Positions 1 to 7,461 of a DNA stretch of 64,000 nucleotides are shown one piece after another. The stretch spans positions 1 through 64,000 of the forward strand of contig NZ_CALTVH010000001.1 of the NCBI RefSeq assembly GCF_943913045.1, written 5' to 3'. This stretch comes from an uncultured Ezakiella sp. (GTDB lineage Bacteria > Bacillota > Clostridia > Tissierellales > Peptoniphilaceae). A program made the position numbers and the translations under genes. The number at the start of each line of letters is the position of its first letter. Positions within the stretch are counted from its first letter, which is position 1. The notes under the pieces were generated by a model, which did no database searches, was not told the DNA's origin, and saw only the letters and a list, made by a program, of their open reading frames with translations.

Positions 1-1
1 T

Positions 2-43
2 AAAATAGACTTTTATAGAGATTTAGACAATTATCTAAAGTAA
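2..43 (+). CDS. possible 3' end of an upstream conjugation gene (partial)
   Basis: The reading frame that begins at base 2 is open from the window edge to a TAA at 41-43 and encodes KIDFYRDLDNYLK. An AAGGGG ribosome binding site follows directly, as expected between genes of one operon. In related conjugative elements the gene before the pilin often encodes a coupling protein, but 13 residues cannot show that. Only the openness of the frame and the spacing support this call. Confidence 0.3.
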   Translation, partial: KIDFYRDLDNYLK

Positions 44-92
44 AGGGGATTTTCCATACAATGAAGAAATTCCGTTTTAATAGGAGGAAAAT

Positions 93-509
93 ATGAAAAC
101 ATTTAAATATATATCGCTAGCACTAGTGTTAATGTTAACAATTTTTGCGATACCGACACTAGCAGAAGGCGAAACAGGAATAGACGAAGGTGGAATCAAT
201 TTTATTAAAATATTATTTGATAATGTTATTAAAAACATTATTGTAATTGTTGGTGCAGGCTTCTTATTAGCTGGTGCCATGCAAGTTATTGAAGGAACGA
301 ACCAAGAGAATGCAGCTGCGAAAACTCAAGGCTGGAAAGCATTGGGAGCTGGAGCAGGAGTTATGCTCCTTGCTTTTATTGGGGTTCCCGCATTAAGAGA
401 TTATGTATTACAATTATTAAGCGGTGGAAATTCGACAGGAACAGGTGCTTTAATTATTAATAGTAGCATTCAGAAAACAATAACTAGTGTATTATCACCT
501 CTATTTTAG
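93..509 (+). CDS. VirB2/TrbC-like pilin subunit (Maff2 family) of a conjugative element
   Basis: This 138-residue protein has a signal peptide (about residues 1-24, ending TLA), a hydrophobic segment at about 45-65, a short polar loop with Asn/Gln/Lys, and a second hydrophobic segment at about 86-105. That is the plan of VirB2/TrbC-type pilins and of the Maff2 proteins found in Firmicutes conjugative elements. By family knowledge these are exported and form a membrane-embedded pilus or channel subunit. The start is the ATG at 93, with AGGAGG at 82-87. A mini-ORF of 11 codons (61-96) overlaps this start by ATGA and could couple its translation. It is followed by virB6-, prgI- and virB4-like genes, which supports the assignment. 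The family name is inferred from topology and context. Confidence 0.8.
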   Translation: MKTFKYISLALVLMLTIFAIPTLAEGETGIDEGGINFIKILFDNVIKNIIVIVGAGFLLAGAMQVIEGTNQENAAAKTQGWKALGAGAGVMLLAFIGVPALRDYVLQLLSGGNSTGTGALIINSSIQKTITSVLSPLF

Positions 510-519
510 GGGTGATAAT
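491..519 (+). terminator. stem-loop between pilin and virB6-like genes (attenuator or mRNA stabiliser)
   Basis: ATTATCACC at 491-499 pairs perfectly with GGTGATAAT at 511-519. The stem extends inward by a T-G wobble and two more pairs around a short AT loop. The pilin stop codon (507-509) lies inside the hairpin. It is followed by CATTTTC rather than a long T-run, so it is more likely a partial attenuator or 3'-end stabiliser that keeps pilin levels above the downstream channel proteins. Confidence 0.5.
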
Positions 520-542
520 CATTTTCAAGAGGTGATTAGATT

Positions 543-1469
543 ATGTATATAATTACAATGTTAAGCTCTTGGTTTATTAATAATACAGTTATTGGAATAT
601 TTGGTCTTGACACTTGGTTTGATAACTTAGTTAGAGGTGCCATAAAAAACAACTTAACAAATATCACAGCAGGTGATGGGTTAGTTTCTATAAATTCCGT
701 ATCTGATCAGGTTCGTTTTGTTCCGTCGGATTATGGAGGAGTTTATGACATATTGAATAGGCTTAATAAAGAAGTAATTATACCGATAGGTGTAATAATA
801 CTATCATCCTTACTTTTTTATACTCTTATAGATGAAATATTAGAAAAAAACAAAATACAGGAAAGTATTACAATTGAATTTTTAATAAAGCTTTTTTTAA
901 AAGCTACATTGGGATTGCTTGTAATAAACAATGCTTGGAATATATCGGTTGCTATATTAGATTTTTCTGCAAAAATTATAGAAAAAGTTGCAAGCGTAAT
1001 ATCTGCTGGAAGCACATCGACAGGAACGGATTTCCAAGCATTCGAAACAATGATAGATGGCATGAGCGGTGGTGATTTAATAATGCCTCTTGTTCTTTCT
1101 ATGGTGACAAACCTCACCTTGTTATTTGGAACAATGCTTATGTATATTCTAATTTACTCAAGAATTATTGAAATTTATCTTTTGATATCTACATCTGCTA
1201 TACCTATTTCCACATATATGAATAAAGAGTGGAGCCAAATAGGAAATAATCATATTAAAAAGATATCAGCAAAGGGGTTACAAGGAGTTCTACTGGTAAT
1301 GGTATTTGGCATAATGGGAGGACTACAACAAAGTATTCTTCATAGTGCAGGGACAGGACAAACTGGAATTTCAAGTGCAATGCTACAACTACTTGCCTTT
1401 TCAATAGTAACTATAATAATGCTAAGTAAAACAGGAAGTATAGCTAATTCAATAGTTGGTGCAAACTAA
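543..1469 (+). CDS. VirB6/TrbL-like polytopic membrane protein of the conjugative channel
   Basis: This is a 308-residue protein with about six hydrophobic stretches (roughly 78-96, 112-140, 178-203, 208-222, 247-262 and 278-295) and no signal peptide. The size, topology and position between the pilin and PrgI fit the VirB6/TrbL-type inner-membrane component of type IV secretion, which helps form the translocation channel. The start is the ATG at 543, preceded by GAGGTGA at 530-536. Sequence identity within this family is low, so the call rests mainly on topology and gene order. There is no sign of truncation. Confidence 0.75.
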   Translation: MYIITMLSSWFINNTVIGIFGLDTWFDNLVRGAIKNNLTNITAGDGLVSINSVSDQVRFVPSDYGGVYDILNRLNKEVIIPIGVIILSSLLFYTLIDEILEKNKIQESITIEFLIKLFLKATLGLLVINNAWNISVAILDFSAKIIEKVASVISAGSTSTGTDFQAFETMIDGMSGGDLIMPLVLSMVTNLTLLFGTMLMYILIYSRIIEIYLLISTSAIPISTYMNKEWSQIGNNHIKKISAKGLQGVLLVMVFGIMGGLQQSILHSAGTGQTGISSAMLQLLAFSIVTIIMLSKTGSIANSIVGAN

Positions 1470-1482
1470 AAGGAGGGATTTA

Positions 1483-1863
1483 ATGGCATACGTAGAAGTG
1501 CCTAAAGATTTAGGTGAAGTAAAAACAAAAATCATATTTGGTTTAACAAGTAGACAGCTTATACACTTGTTAGCTGGTGGCTGTCTTGGATTTGGAACTT
1601 ATCTAATTTCTAGAAATAAGTTAGGAGATTCGGCAGCATCATTTTTATTAATGATAGTTAGCGGACCAGTAATTGCGTCAGGCTTTTACAGTAAGGACGG
1701 AAAAACTTTAATGCAATATTTAAAAATGATACTAAAAGACAATCTAACACCAAGGAAAAGAATTTATCAAACAAATAATAAATATAAAATAAAGAAAGGA
1801 AGAGAGAGAAGTGGCAACAAAAACATCAAAAACCACAAAAAAGGCACAAGGGAAAAACGTTAA
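1483..1863 (+). CDS. PrgI family membrane protein of the conjugative element
   Basis: This 126-residue protein opens with MAYVEVPKDLGEVKTKIIFG, the characteristic start of PrgI proteins. Two adjacent hydrophobic segments follow (about 29-46 and 53-70), then a Lys/Arg-rich cytoplasmic tail. PrgI is a VirB3-like partner that helps anchor the VirB4 ATPase at the membrane. The start is the ATG at 1483, 5 nt after AGGAGGGA (1471-1478). An in-frame upstream codon at 1456 lies inside the preceding gene and lacks such a site. The 3' end overlaps the next gene by 53 nt in another frame, and both overlapping protein ends are Lys-rich. Confidence 0.85.
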   Translation: MAYVEVPKDLGEVKTKIIFGLTSRQLIHLLAGGCLGFGTYLISRNKLGDSAASFLLMIVSGPVIASGFYSKDGKTLMQYLKMILKDNLTPRKRIYQTNNKYKIKKGRERSGNKNIKNHKKGTREKR

Positions 1864-4252
1864 GAAATCTACAAATAAAAATAGGGATATACAAAAAAGA
1901 AGCAATAAGCCTAATTTTTTTCAAAAAATGTTTCTTGATGGCAAATTGCCATTAACTGTGCAAGAAACAATTCCGTACAAAAGAATGTACCCTGATGGTA
2001 TTTGCGAGTTATACGATGGCACTTTTTCTAAAACTCTTAGGTTTCAAGACACAAATTATTCCTTGGCTCAAGATGATGAGAAACTAAAGATATTTAATAC
2101 CTATTCAAAGTTTTTAAATTACTTTGATGATTCCGTTCCTTTCCAACTTACTTTTTTAAATAGAAAAGGACAGGAAAAACTTCAAGGTGTTAATTATAAA
2201 GAAAAAGATGACGTTTTTAATGATATAAGAAAAGAAAGAATGCAAATGATTGACGATCAATTAAGCAAAGGAAATTCTGGAATCATTAAGCATAAATATT
2301 TAACATTTGGAGTAAAAGGGAAGAATTATAAGCAAGTAAAACAGCGTCTGCAGAGAATTGAAACAGACGTTATGAATAAATTCAAAAGAGAACTAAATAC
2401 TGTTGCTGAGCCTTTAAATGGCAAGGAAAGGCTTGAAGTAATGTATAAAATAATGAATGTAGATAAGCCATACAATCAATTTGCCTTTAATTGGAATAAT
2501 ATTAAAGGTGGAGGATTGGATACAAAAGACTTCATCGCTCCTGGTTCGTTTAACTTTGAAAAAAGATATTTCGAAACTGGAAATGCTTTTGGGTGTACAG
2601 TCGCTTTTAATATAACAGCACCTGAACTATCTGATGAGGTTTTGTTAGATTTTTTAAATATTAAAAATGATTTAGTTGTAAATATTCACGTTCAATCAAT
2701 AGAACAAAGTAAGGCAATTAAAGAAGCAAAAAAGAAAATAATGGATCTAAACCAAACAAAAGCAGATTTACAAATGAAAAATATGCAGAAAGGCATATTT
2801 ACAGATATTTCTTCACCAACATTAAATAAAAATGTTGAAGAAGCTGAAAATCAATTAGACGCTTTGCAACAAAGAAATGAAAGACATTTTTTAACAACAT
2901 TTATAATTACAGCTACTGCTGACACCAAAAAAGAGCTGGATGATATTATATTTTCAATTAATGGTGTTATGCAAAAGTATAATTGCAACATGAGAAAATT
3001 AGACTATCAGCAAGAAAATGCTTTTATGTCATCTTTGCCATTGTGTTACAACGAGGTAAGAGTTGATAGAAGATTATCTACATCTGCTCTTGGAATATTA
3101 ATTCCATTTTCAGTACAGGAATTATATGATACAAATGGTGGTCTTAGCTATGGAGTAAACGCACAATCAAATAATATTATCTTGGCAAATAGACGATCAC
3201 TAACTAACCCGAATGGACTAATAATTGGCATACCAGGTAGTGGTAAGTCTGTTACTGCAAAACTTGAAATAACAGACGTTTTTTTAAGCACCAATGACGA
3301 TATAATTATCTCAGATCCTGAAGCAGAATACAGACCCCTTGTAGAAGCTCTTGGAGGACAAGTAATTGAAGTTTCAATGAGCTCTAAAGACTATATTAAC
3401 CCTATGGATATCAATGTAAATTATGGACTAGATCAGGATCCAATAGCTGTAAAATCAGACTTTATTATGGGTCTTTGTGAGCTAATATTAAAAAGGAACA
3501 ATGTTGGAGGATTGAATCCAGTACAAATGTCTGTTCTGGATAGATGTGTTAGAAAAATATATACAGAATATTTCACAAATCCAACAGAAGAAAATATGCC
3601 AATACTTGAAGATTTATATAATGAGCTTTTACAACAAAAAGATAATGCTTTAGATGCAAAAATAATTGCTGACGCATTGGAAATTTATGTAAAAGGTTCA
3701 TTGAATGTTTTTAACAACAAAACGAATGTTGACCTAAACAATAGAATCGTTTGCTATGACATTAAGAATATAGGTAGAACTCAAGAAAAAATTGGAATGC
3801 TAATAATTCAAGACAACGTATGGAATCAGGTATCTAAAAATAGAGATGTAGGTCGTGCAACTTGGTTTTACCAAGACGAATTTCACAAACAATTAAGGGA
3901 CGACCAATCAACAGCTTACAGTCTAGATTTCTGGAAACGTTTTAGAAAATGGGGAGGAATTCCAACAGGTATTACTCAAAACATAAAAGACTTGTTAAGA
4001 AATTTTGAGACAGAAAATATTTTAGATAACTCTGACTTCTTGATTATGATGAATCAAGCAGCTGGGGATAGAAATATTATAGCTAAAAAATTACAAGTAT
4101 CAGACGATCAACTGAGTTTCGTTATCGATTCTCCAGTTGGAGAAGGACTTATAAAATATGGATCTCAGATAGTTCCATTTAGAAATAAAGTTCCTAAAGA
4201 CACAAAATTATATAAATTAATAACAACCAAACCAGGAGAATCTGAAATTTAA
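1811..4252 (+). CDS. VirB4-type conjugative transfer ATPase
   Basis: This 813-residue ATPase energises substrate transfer and pilus biogenesis in type IV secretion. The N-terminal 40 residues are basic and low in complexity. The middle region (about 60-430) matches the N-terminal VirB4 domain. The ATPase core has Walker A GIPGSGKS at about 473-480, an ISDPEAEYRPL segment just after it (typical of VirB4/TraE proteins) and a Walker B region WFYQDEFH at about 686. The C-terminal part contains the THITQN-like motif GITQNI. It starts with GTG at 1811, after a GGAAGAGAGAG purine stretch, and overlaps PrgI by 53 nt. An internal ATG near 1928 would remove only the basic tail. It is full length for the family. 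Confidence 0.92.
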   Translation: MATKTSKTTKKAQGKNVKKSTNKNRDIQKRSNKPNFFQKMFLDGKLPLTVQETIPYKRMYPDGICELYDGTFSKTLRFQDTNYSLAQDDEKLKIFNTYSKFLNYFDDSVPFQLTFLNRKGQEKLQGVNYKEKDDVFNDIRKERMQMIDDQLSKGNSGIIKHKYLTFGVKGKNYKQVKQRLQRIETDVMNKFKRELNTVAEPLNGKERLEVMYKIMNVDKPYNQFAFNWNNIKGGGLDTKDFIAPGSFNFEKRYFETGNAFGCTVAFNITAPELSDEVLLDFLNIKNDLVVNIHVQSIEQSKAIKEAKKKIMDLNQTKADLQMKNMQKGIFTDISSPTLNKNVEEAENQLDALQQRNERHFLTTFIITATADTKKELDDIIFSINGVMQKYNCNMRKLDYQQENAFMSSLPLCYNEVRVDRRLSTSALGILIPFSVQELYDTNGGLSYGVNAQSNNIILANRRSLTNPNGLIIGIPGSGKSVTAKLEITDVFLSTNDDIIISDPEAEYRPLVEALGGQVIEVSMSSKDYINPMDINVNYGLDQDPIAVKSDFIMGLCELILKRNNVGGLNPVQMSVLDRCVRKIYTEYFTNPTEENMPILEDLYNELLQQKDNALDAKIIADALEIYVKGSLNVFNNKTNVDLNNRIVCYDIKNIGRTQEKIGMLIIQDNVWNQVSKNRDVGRATWFYQDEFHKQLRDDQSTAYSLDFWKRFRKWGGIPTGITQNIKDLLRNFETENILDNSDFLIMMNQAAGDRNIIAKKLQVSDDQLSFVIDSPVGEGLIKYGSQIVPFRNKVPKDTKLYKLITTKPGESEI

Positions 4253-4271
4253 AGTTTGAAAGGAGTTTGCT

Positions 4272-6980
4272 ATGTCAGATGAAAAGTTTAAAAGAGATAT
4301 AGAAGATAGCTCTAAATATGACCGAAGCAAAACAGAAAAATCTTTTGATAGCCAAAAAAAGAAAGCTGAAAACTTTAACGAGAACAAAGATAAAAAACTT
4401 GACTCAATGAAACAAAGAGTTTCATCATCAGGTACTGAAGAACAAAAAAACAACAGTAGTCAAAACAACGACTATTCTTTTGATAAATATCAAGAGCAAT
4501 GGATAGCTAAAACGAAAGCAGAGGGTGTTAAGAATATGACCCCTCTGTCTTTTTATGATGAAGAGGAGAGCAGCCATTCATCTTCTGATGAACAAAATAA
4601 AGAAAACTCAGAATCGCACAAAACAAAAGAATCAAATGAAGATAAAGCAGGGGATCAGTTTTCAAGAGAGAAATCATCAGAAGCTTACAAGAATAAAAAA
4701 TCAGCTAGTTGGAGCGAAAAAGAGCAAAGAAAGTTTATAGAGAAAAATAAAATATACGGAGAAAAAAGAGCTGAATATGCTGTTAAAAAAGATAAAGCTG
4801 AAAAAGAAGAATATGAAGCCGATTTAAAAAGACCGAAATTTAATAGGGGCAGTATAGCTGGAGAGAGATATTTAAATAGATCCAAAAAAATTGTAAGGAC
4901 AATTAGAGGAAAAATATCTGAAGAATATGCGAATGACGAAGTAAACGAAGAATTTAAAGCAAAAGTAAAACAAATTGCTGGAAAGACTGGAAGATTTACA
5001 ATTATGATTCCTCATAATTTAAATATATTAAGTGAACCAATCGAAGTATTTGTTAGAAATAAAGAAGATGGAAAAATCTATGCACTTAATGAATCTATGA
5101 AGTGGAGCCACTTGGGATACGCATTGAAAACATCTCCATTTTTAGCTACGAACTACGCCCTTAACAAGACAGAGGATAAATTCAAAGAATTAACTGCACC
5201 TGAAATAAAAAAAGATGAAGTTTATCAAGAAGTAGTTGATAAAGCTGAAACCGCTGCAAGGTATGGAGAAAATAAATTTAGACAAAGAAATGCTATAAAA
5301 AAGAGAAATAAAAATCAAGAAAAACAGTATTTTGAGCTCAAAAAACAGCATTTTGAAGAGAAAAAATACATCAATCAAATGATGTCAGAAAATCCAGTTG
5401 CGGATAAAGCCAGCAAAACTAAACTTAAAAAGAAATATAAAAAAGAGTTTAACAAAAAAGCAAAAAACAATTTATTTAAAAGAATGAAAAATAGCTTCAA
5501 AAAGAAAACTCTTGCTAGAAAAATATATTATAGAAAAATTAGAAACACTGTTTTATTAATCGCAGGCGGAATCTTAATTTTTATATTTTTGTTATCAAGT
5601 GCTTTATCTTGTCTTGGCTCCTCTGGACAAACTGAGTTTTCGGCTTTTAAAACTGACGATTTGACTGTCAGTGAAATAGAAGATAATTACAGCTTATCTA
5701 CTATACAGCTATATGAAAGTTGGACAAAAGGTGTTATGGCTCAATATCCGGAAGCAGACGAATTTAAGTTTAATGGAGACCCTGGTGGACATAATATTAT
5801 GCAAATGCAGGCATATTTTTCTGCTATTAACAATGGGGAGCTTTATGACTTAAATGAAGGCAACAGAATGGCTGAAGAATTATTTGCAGCACAGTATGTT
5901 ATAAAAACCAACAAAATAGTTGAAACAAGATATAAGCAAGAAATTAAAATTAATCCAGATGGAAGTGCAAGTTATGAACAAGTGTCATATGATTATATAA
6001 TTATAGAAGCTTATTTACAAAATAATTATTTTGCACAAGGCGAAGAATTTTATACTTCAAAATTAAATGATGATCAAAAATTTATTTATGAAAATATTAA
6101 ATTTGGATTAGGATCTTTAGCTATGTTAGCTCAACCAGGCGATGTAGAATTTGAAGAAAGCATAACGTGGCAATATGGCTGGCATGGTCCACCACCAACA
6201 TTTTATGACTACGCAACAATATCGACAGGGAAAAATGTATATGCTCCATTTGATGGATATATAAAAGAGGTTAGTGGGGGAGAAATTAAATTTGAACACA
6301 CTATAAATAACGGACCAACTTATGAAGTAACTTACTCTGGATTAGGCAGTGTTAGTGTTAATTCAGGAGAGCACGTTACAAAAAAACAAGTTGTTGGGTC
6401 AGCAACTAGTATAAATGTAAAAATAGTAAAAAAGGACGAAAATGGAACTAAAACTATCAATCCCTACTTTCTTTTTTCAAGAAATTCTGAAAATATATCA
6501 GCATATTCTAAAACTCCCAGCTCTAAAAATTTGAACAACTATGTTTATGGTAAAGGCGGCAATGTAGAGCAGTTAGAACCAACAGATGGAGAGTTCGATT
6601 GGCCTTTGCCAGGTTATTATAAAATATCTTCTGGATTTGGATATAGAATTAATCCAATTAATGGAAAGCCAGAAGGGCATTTAGGCACAGATATACCCGC
6701 TCCTAACGGAACAGAGATTAGAGCTGCAAAAGATGGTAAAGTAATTTATTCTGGCTGGATTAATTCCTACGGATATATAGTGGTTATAGATCATGGAAAA
6801 TATCAAACAGCTTATGCCCACTGCTCGTCACTTATAGCTAAAGTTGGACAAACAGTTAAAGCTGGTGATGTTATATCATTAGTTGGAAGCACAGGAGATT
6901 CTACTGGTAACCATCTACACTTTGAAGTTCGAATTGGAAAACAAAGATTTGATCCAATGCTTTGGTTTAAAACTAAATAA
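4272..6980 (+). CDS. membrane-anchored M23 peptidase of the conjugative element, with a second degenerate M23-like domain
   Basis: This 902-residue protein is likely the wall-opening hydrolase of the mating apparatus. Residues 1-420 are very rich in Lys, Glu, Ser and Asn and predicted cytoplasmic. One transmembrane helix follows (about 423-449), then an outward region. Residues about 622-713 have the M23 beta-sandwich feel (YAPFDGYIKEV, then GEHVTKKQVVGSA) but lack the zinc ligands. Residues about 775-902 form a canonical M23/LytM domain with H803 and D807 (GHLGTD) and NHLHFEV (H881, H883). Between the helix and the first M23-like region, 465-620 is a spacer with no assigned fold. The ATG at 4272 follows AAAGGAG. 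The gene sits directly after virB4, where Firmicutes elements usually carry a CHAP, NlpC/P60 or M23 hydrolase. The M23 call is firm; the role in conjugation is by context. Confidence 0.85.
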   Translation: MSDEKFKRDIEDSSKYDRSKTEKSFDSQKKKAENFNENKDKKLDSMKQRVSSSGTEEQKNNSSQNNDYSFDKYQEQWIAKTKAEGVKNMTPLSFYDEEESSHSSSDEQNKENSESHKTKESNEDKAGDQFSREKSSEAYKNKKSASWSEKEQRKFIEKNKIYGEKRAEYAVKKDKAEKEEYEADLKRPKFNRGSIAGERYLNRSKKIVRTIRGKISEEYANDEVNEEFKAKVKQIAGKTGRFTIMIPHNLNILSEPIEVFVRNKEDGKIYALNESMKWSHLGYALKTSPFLATNYALNKTEDKFKELTAPEIKKDEVYQEVVDKAETAARYGENKFRQRNAIKKRNKNQEKQYFELKKQHFEEKKYINQMMSENPVADKASKTKLKKKYKKEFNKKAKNNLFKRMKNSFKKKTLARKIYYRKIRNTVLLIAGGILIFIFLLSSALSCLGSSGQTEFSAFKTDDLTVSEIEDNYSLSTIQLYESWTKGVMAQYPEADEFKFNGDPGGHNIMQMQAYFSAINNGELYDLNEGNRMAEELFAAQYVIKTNKIVETRYKQEIKINPDGSASYEQVSYDYIIIEAYLQNNYFAQGEEFYTSKLNDDQKFIYENIKFGLGSLAMLAQPGDVEFEESITWQYGWHGPPPTFYDYATISTGKNVYAPFDGYIKEVSGGEIKFEHTINNGPTYEVTYSGLGSVSVNSGEHVTKKQVVGSATSINVKIVKKDENGTKTINPYFLFSRNSENISAYSKTPSSKNLNNYVYGKGGNVEQLEPTDGEFDWPLPGYYKISSGFGYRINPINGKPEGHLGTDIPAPNGTEIRAAKDGKVIYSGWINSYGYIVVIDHGKYQTAYAHCSSLIAKVGQTVKAGDVISLVGSTGDSTGNHLHFEVRIGKQRFDPMLWFKTK

Positions 6981-6993
6981 TAAGGGGGAATAT

Positions 6994-7284
6994 ATGAATG
7001 CAATAGATAGAAAATTAGATCAATTAGAAAAGAAAGAAGCTAACCTTACAAAAAAGTTAGATAAAATAAAAACAGACCTAAAAAAAGTTCAAGATGAAAA
7101 AGAAAGCTATATGAAAGATATGCTTTATAAAACTTTTGAAAAAACAGAAATAAGTTTATCAGAATATATAGAATTGATTGATTTGAATTTTGATGATATA
7201 ATTAATAACAACGAACACGAAACAGATGTTTTAACAAACGATAAAGACGCAGAATCAACTTTATATACTACAGAAAGTGATTAA
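6994..7284 (+). CDS. DUF4315-like small coiled-coil protein of the conjugative element
   Basis: This 96-residue acidic/basic protein has an N-terminal coiled coil (about residues 5-48, heptads of Leu, Lys and Glu such as LDQLEKKEANLTKKLDKIK) and an Asp/Glu/Thr-rich tail. It matches the size and composition of DUF4315 proteins, which follow the hydrolase gene in many Firmicutes conjugative elements. Their role is unknown. The start is the ATG at 6994, with AAGGGGGA at 6982-6989. A longer in-frame reading from 6883 would lie inside the preceding gene and is not used. In complete elements a DUF4366-type membrane protein usually follows; none is present here. Confidence 0.7.
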   Translation: MNAIDRKLDQLEKKEANLTKKLDKIKTDLKKVQDEKESYMKDMLYKTFEKTEISLSEYIELIDLNFDDIINNNEHETDVLTNDKDAESTLYTTESD

Positions 7285-7392
7285 TGATTTTTGTAGTTAT
7301 TTTGTAGCTATGAGAACTAAAAAGAATCATTTTTATCGAAAAATATGGAAAAAACAATAATTTATAAAAAATAAAAAGGGGATAATACCAAT

Positions 7393-7461
7393 ATGTTTGA
7401 AGATATTAGAAGATATTTTAAAATTACTAACGAAATAGAAAATAAGGACATGATAAGATGA
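7393..7461 (+). CDS. 22-residue mini-ORF at the element/chromosome junction
   Basis: ATG at 7393 opens MFEDIRRYFKITNEIENKDMIR and ends in TGA at 7459-7461, overlapping the next gene's ATG (7458) as ATGA. AAAAAGGGG lies about 11 nt upstream. The start contains a 10-nt tandem duplication (7399-7408 and 7409-7418). It could be a short coupled leader peptide, or what is left of a gene interrupted by the element. The rest of this interval (7285-7392) is AT-rich, with two TTTTGTAG copies and no recognisable tRNA end or att core. Confidence 0.3.
   Translation: MFEDIRRYFKITNEIENKDMIR

Noticed and set aside
7285..7392. Possible attachment-site core (two TTTTGTAG copies)
   Set aside because: Eight-nt repeats are expected by chance in AT-rich DNA, and the other end of the element is outside the window, so no att pair can be shown.
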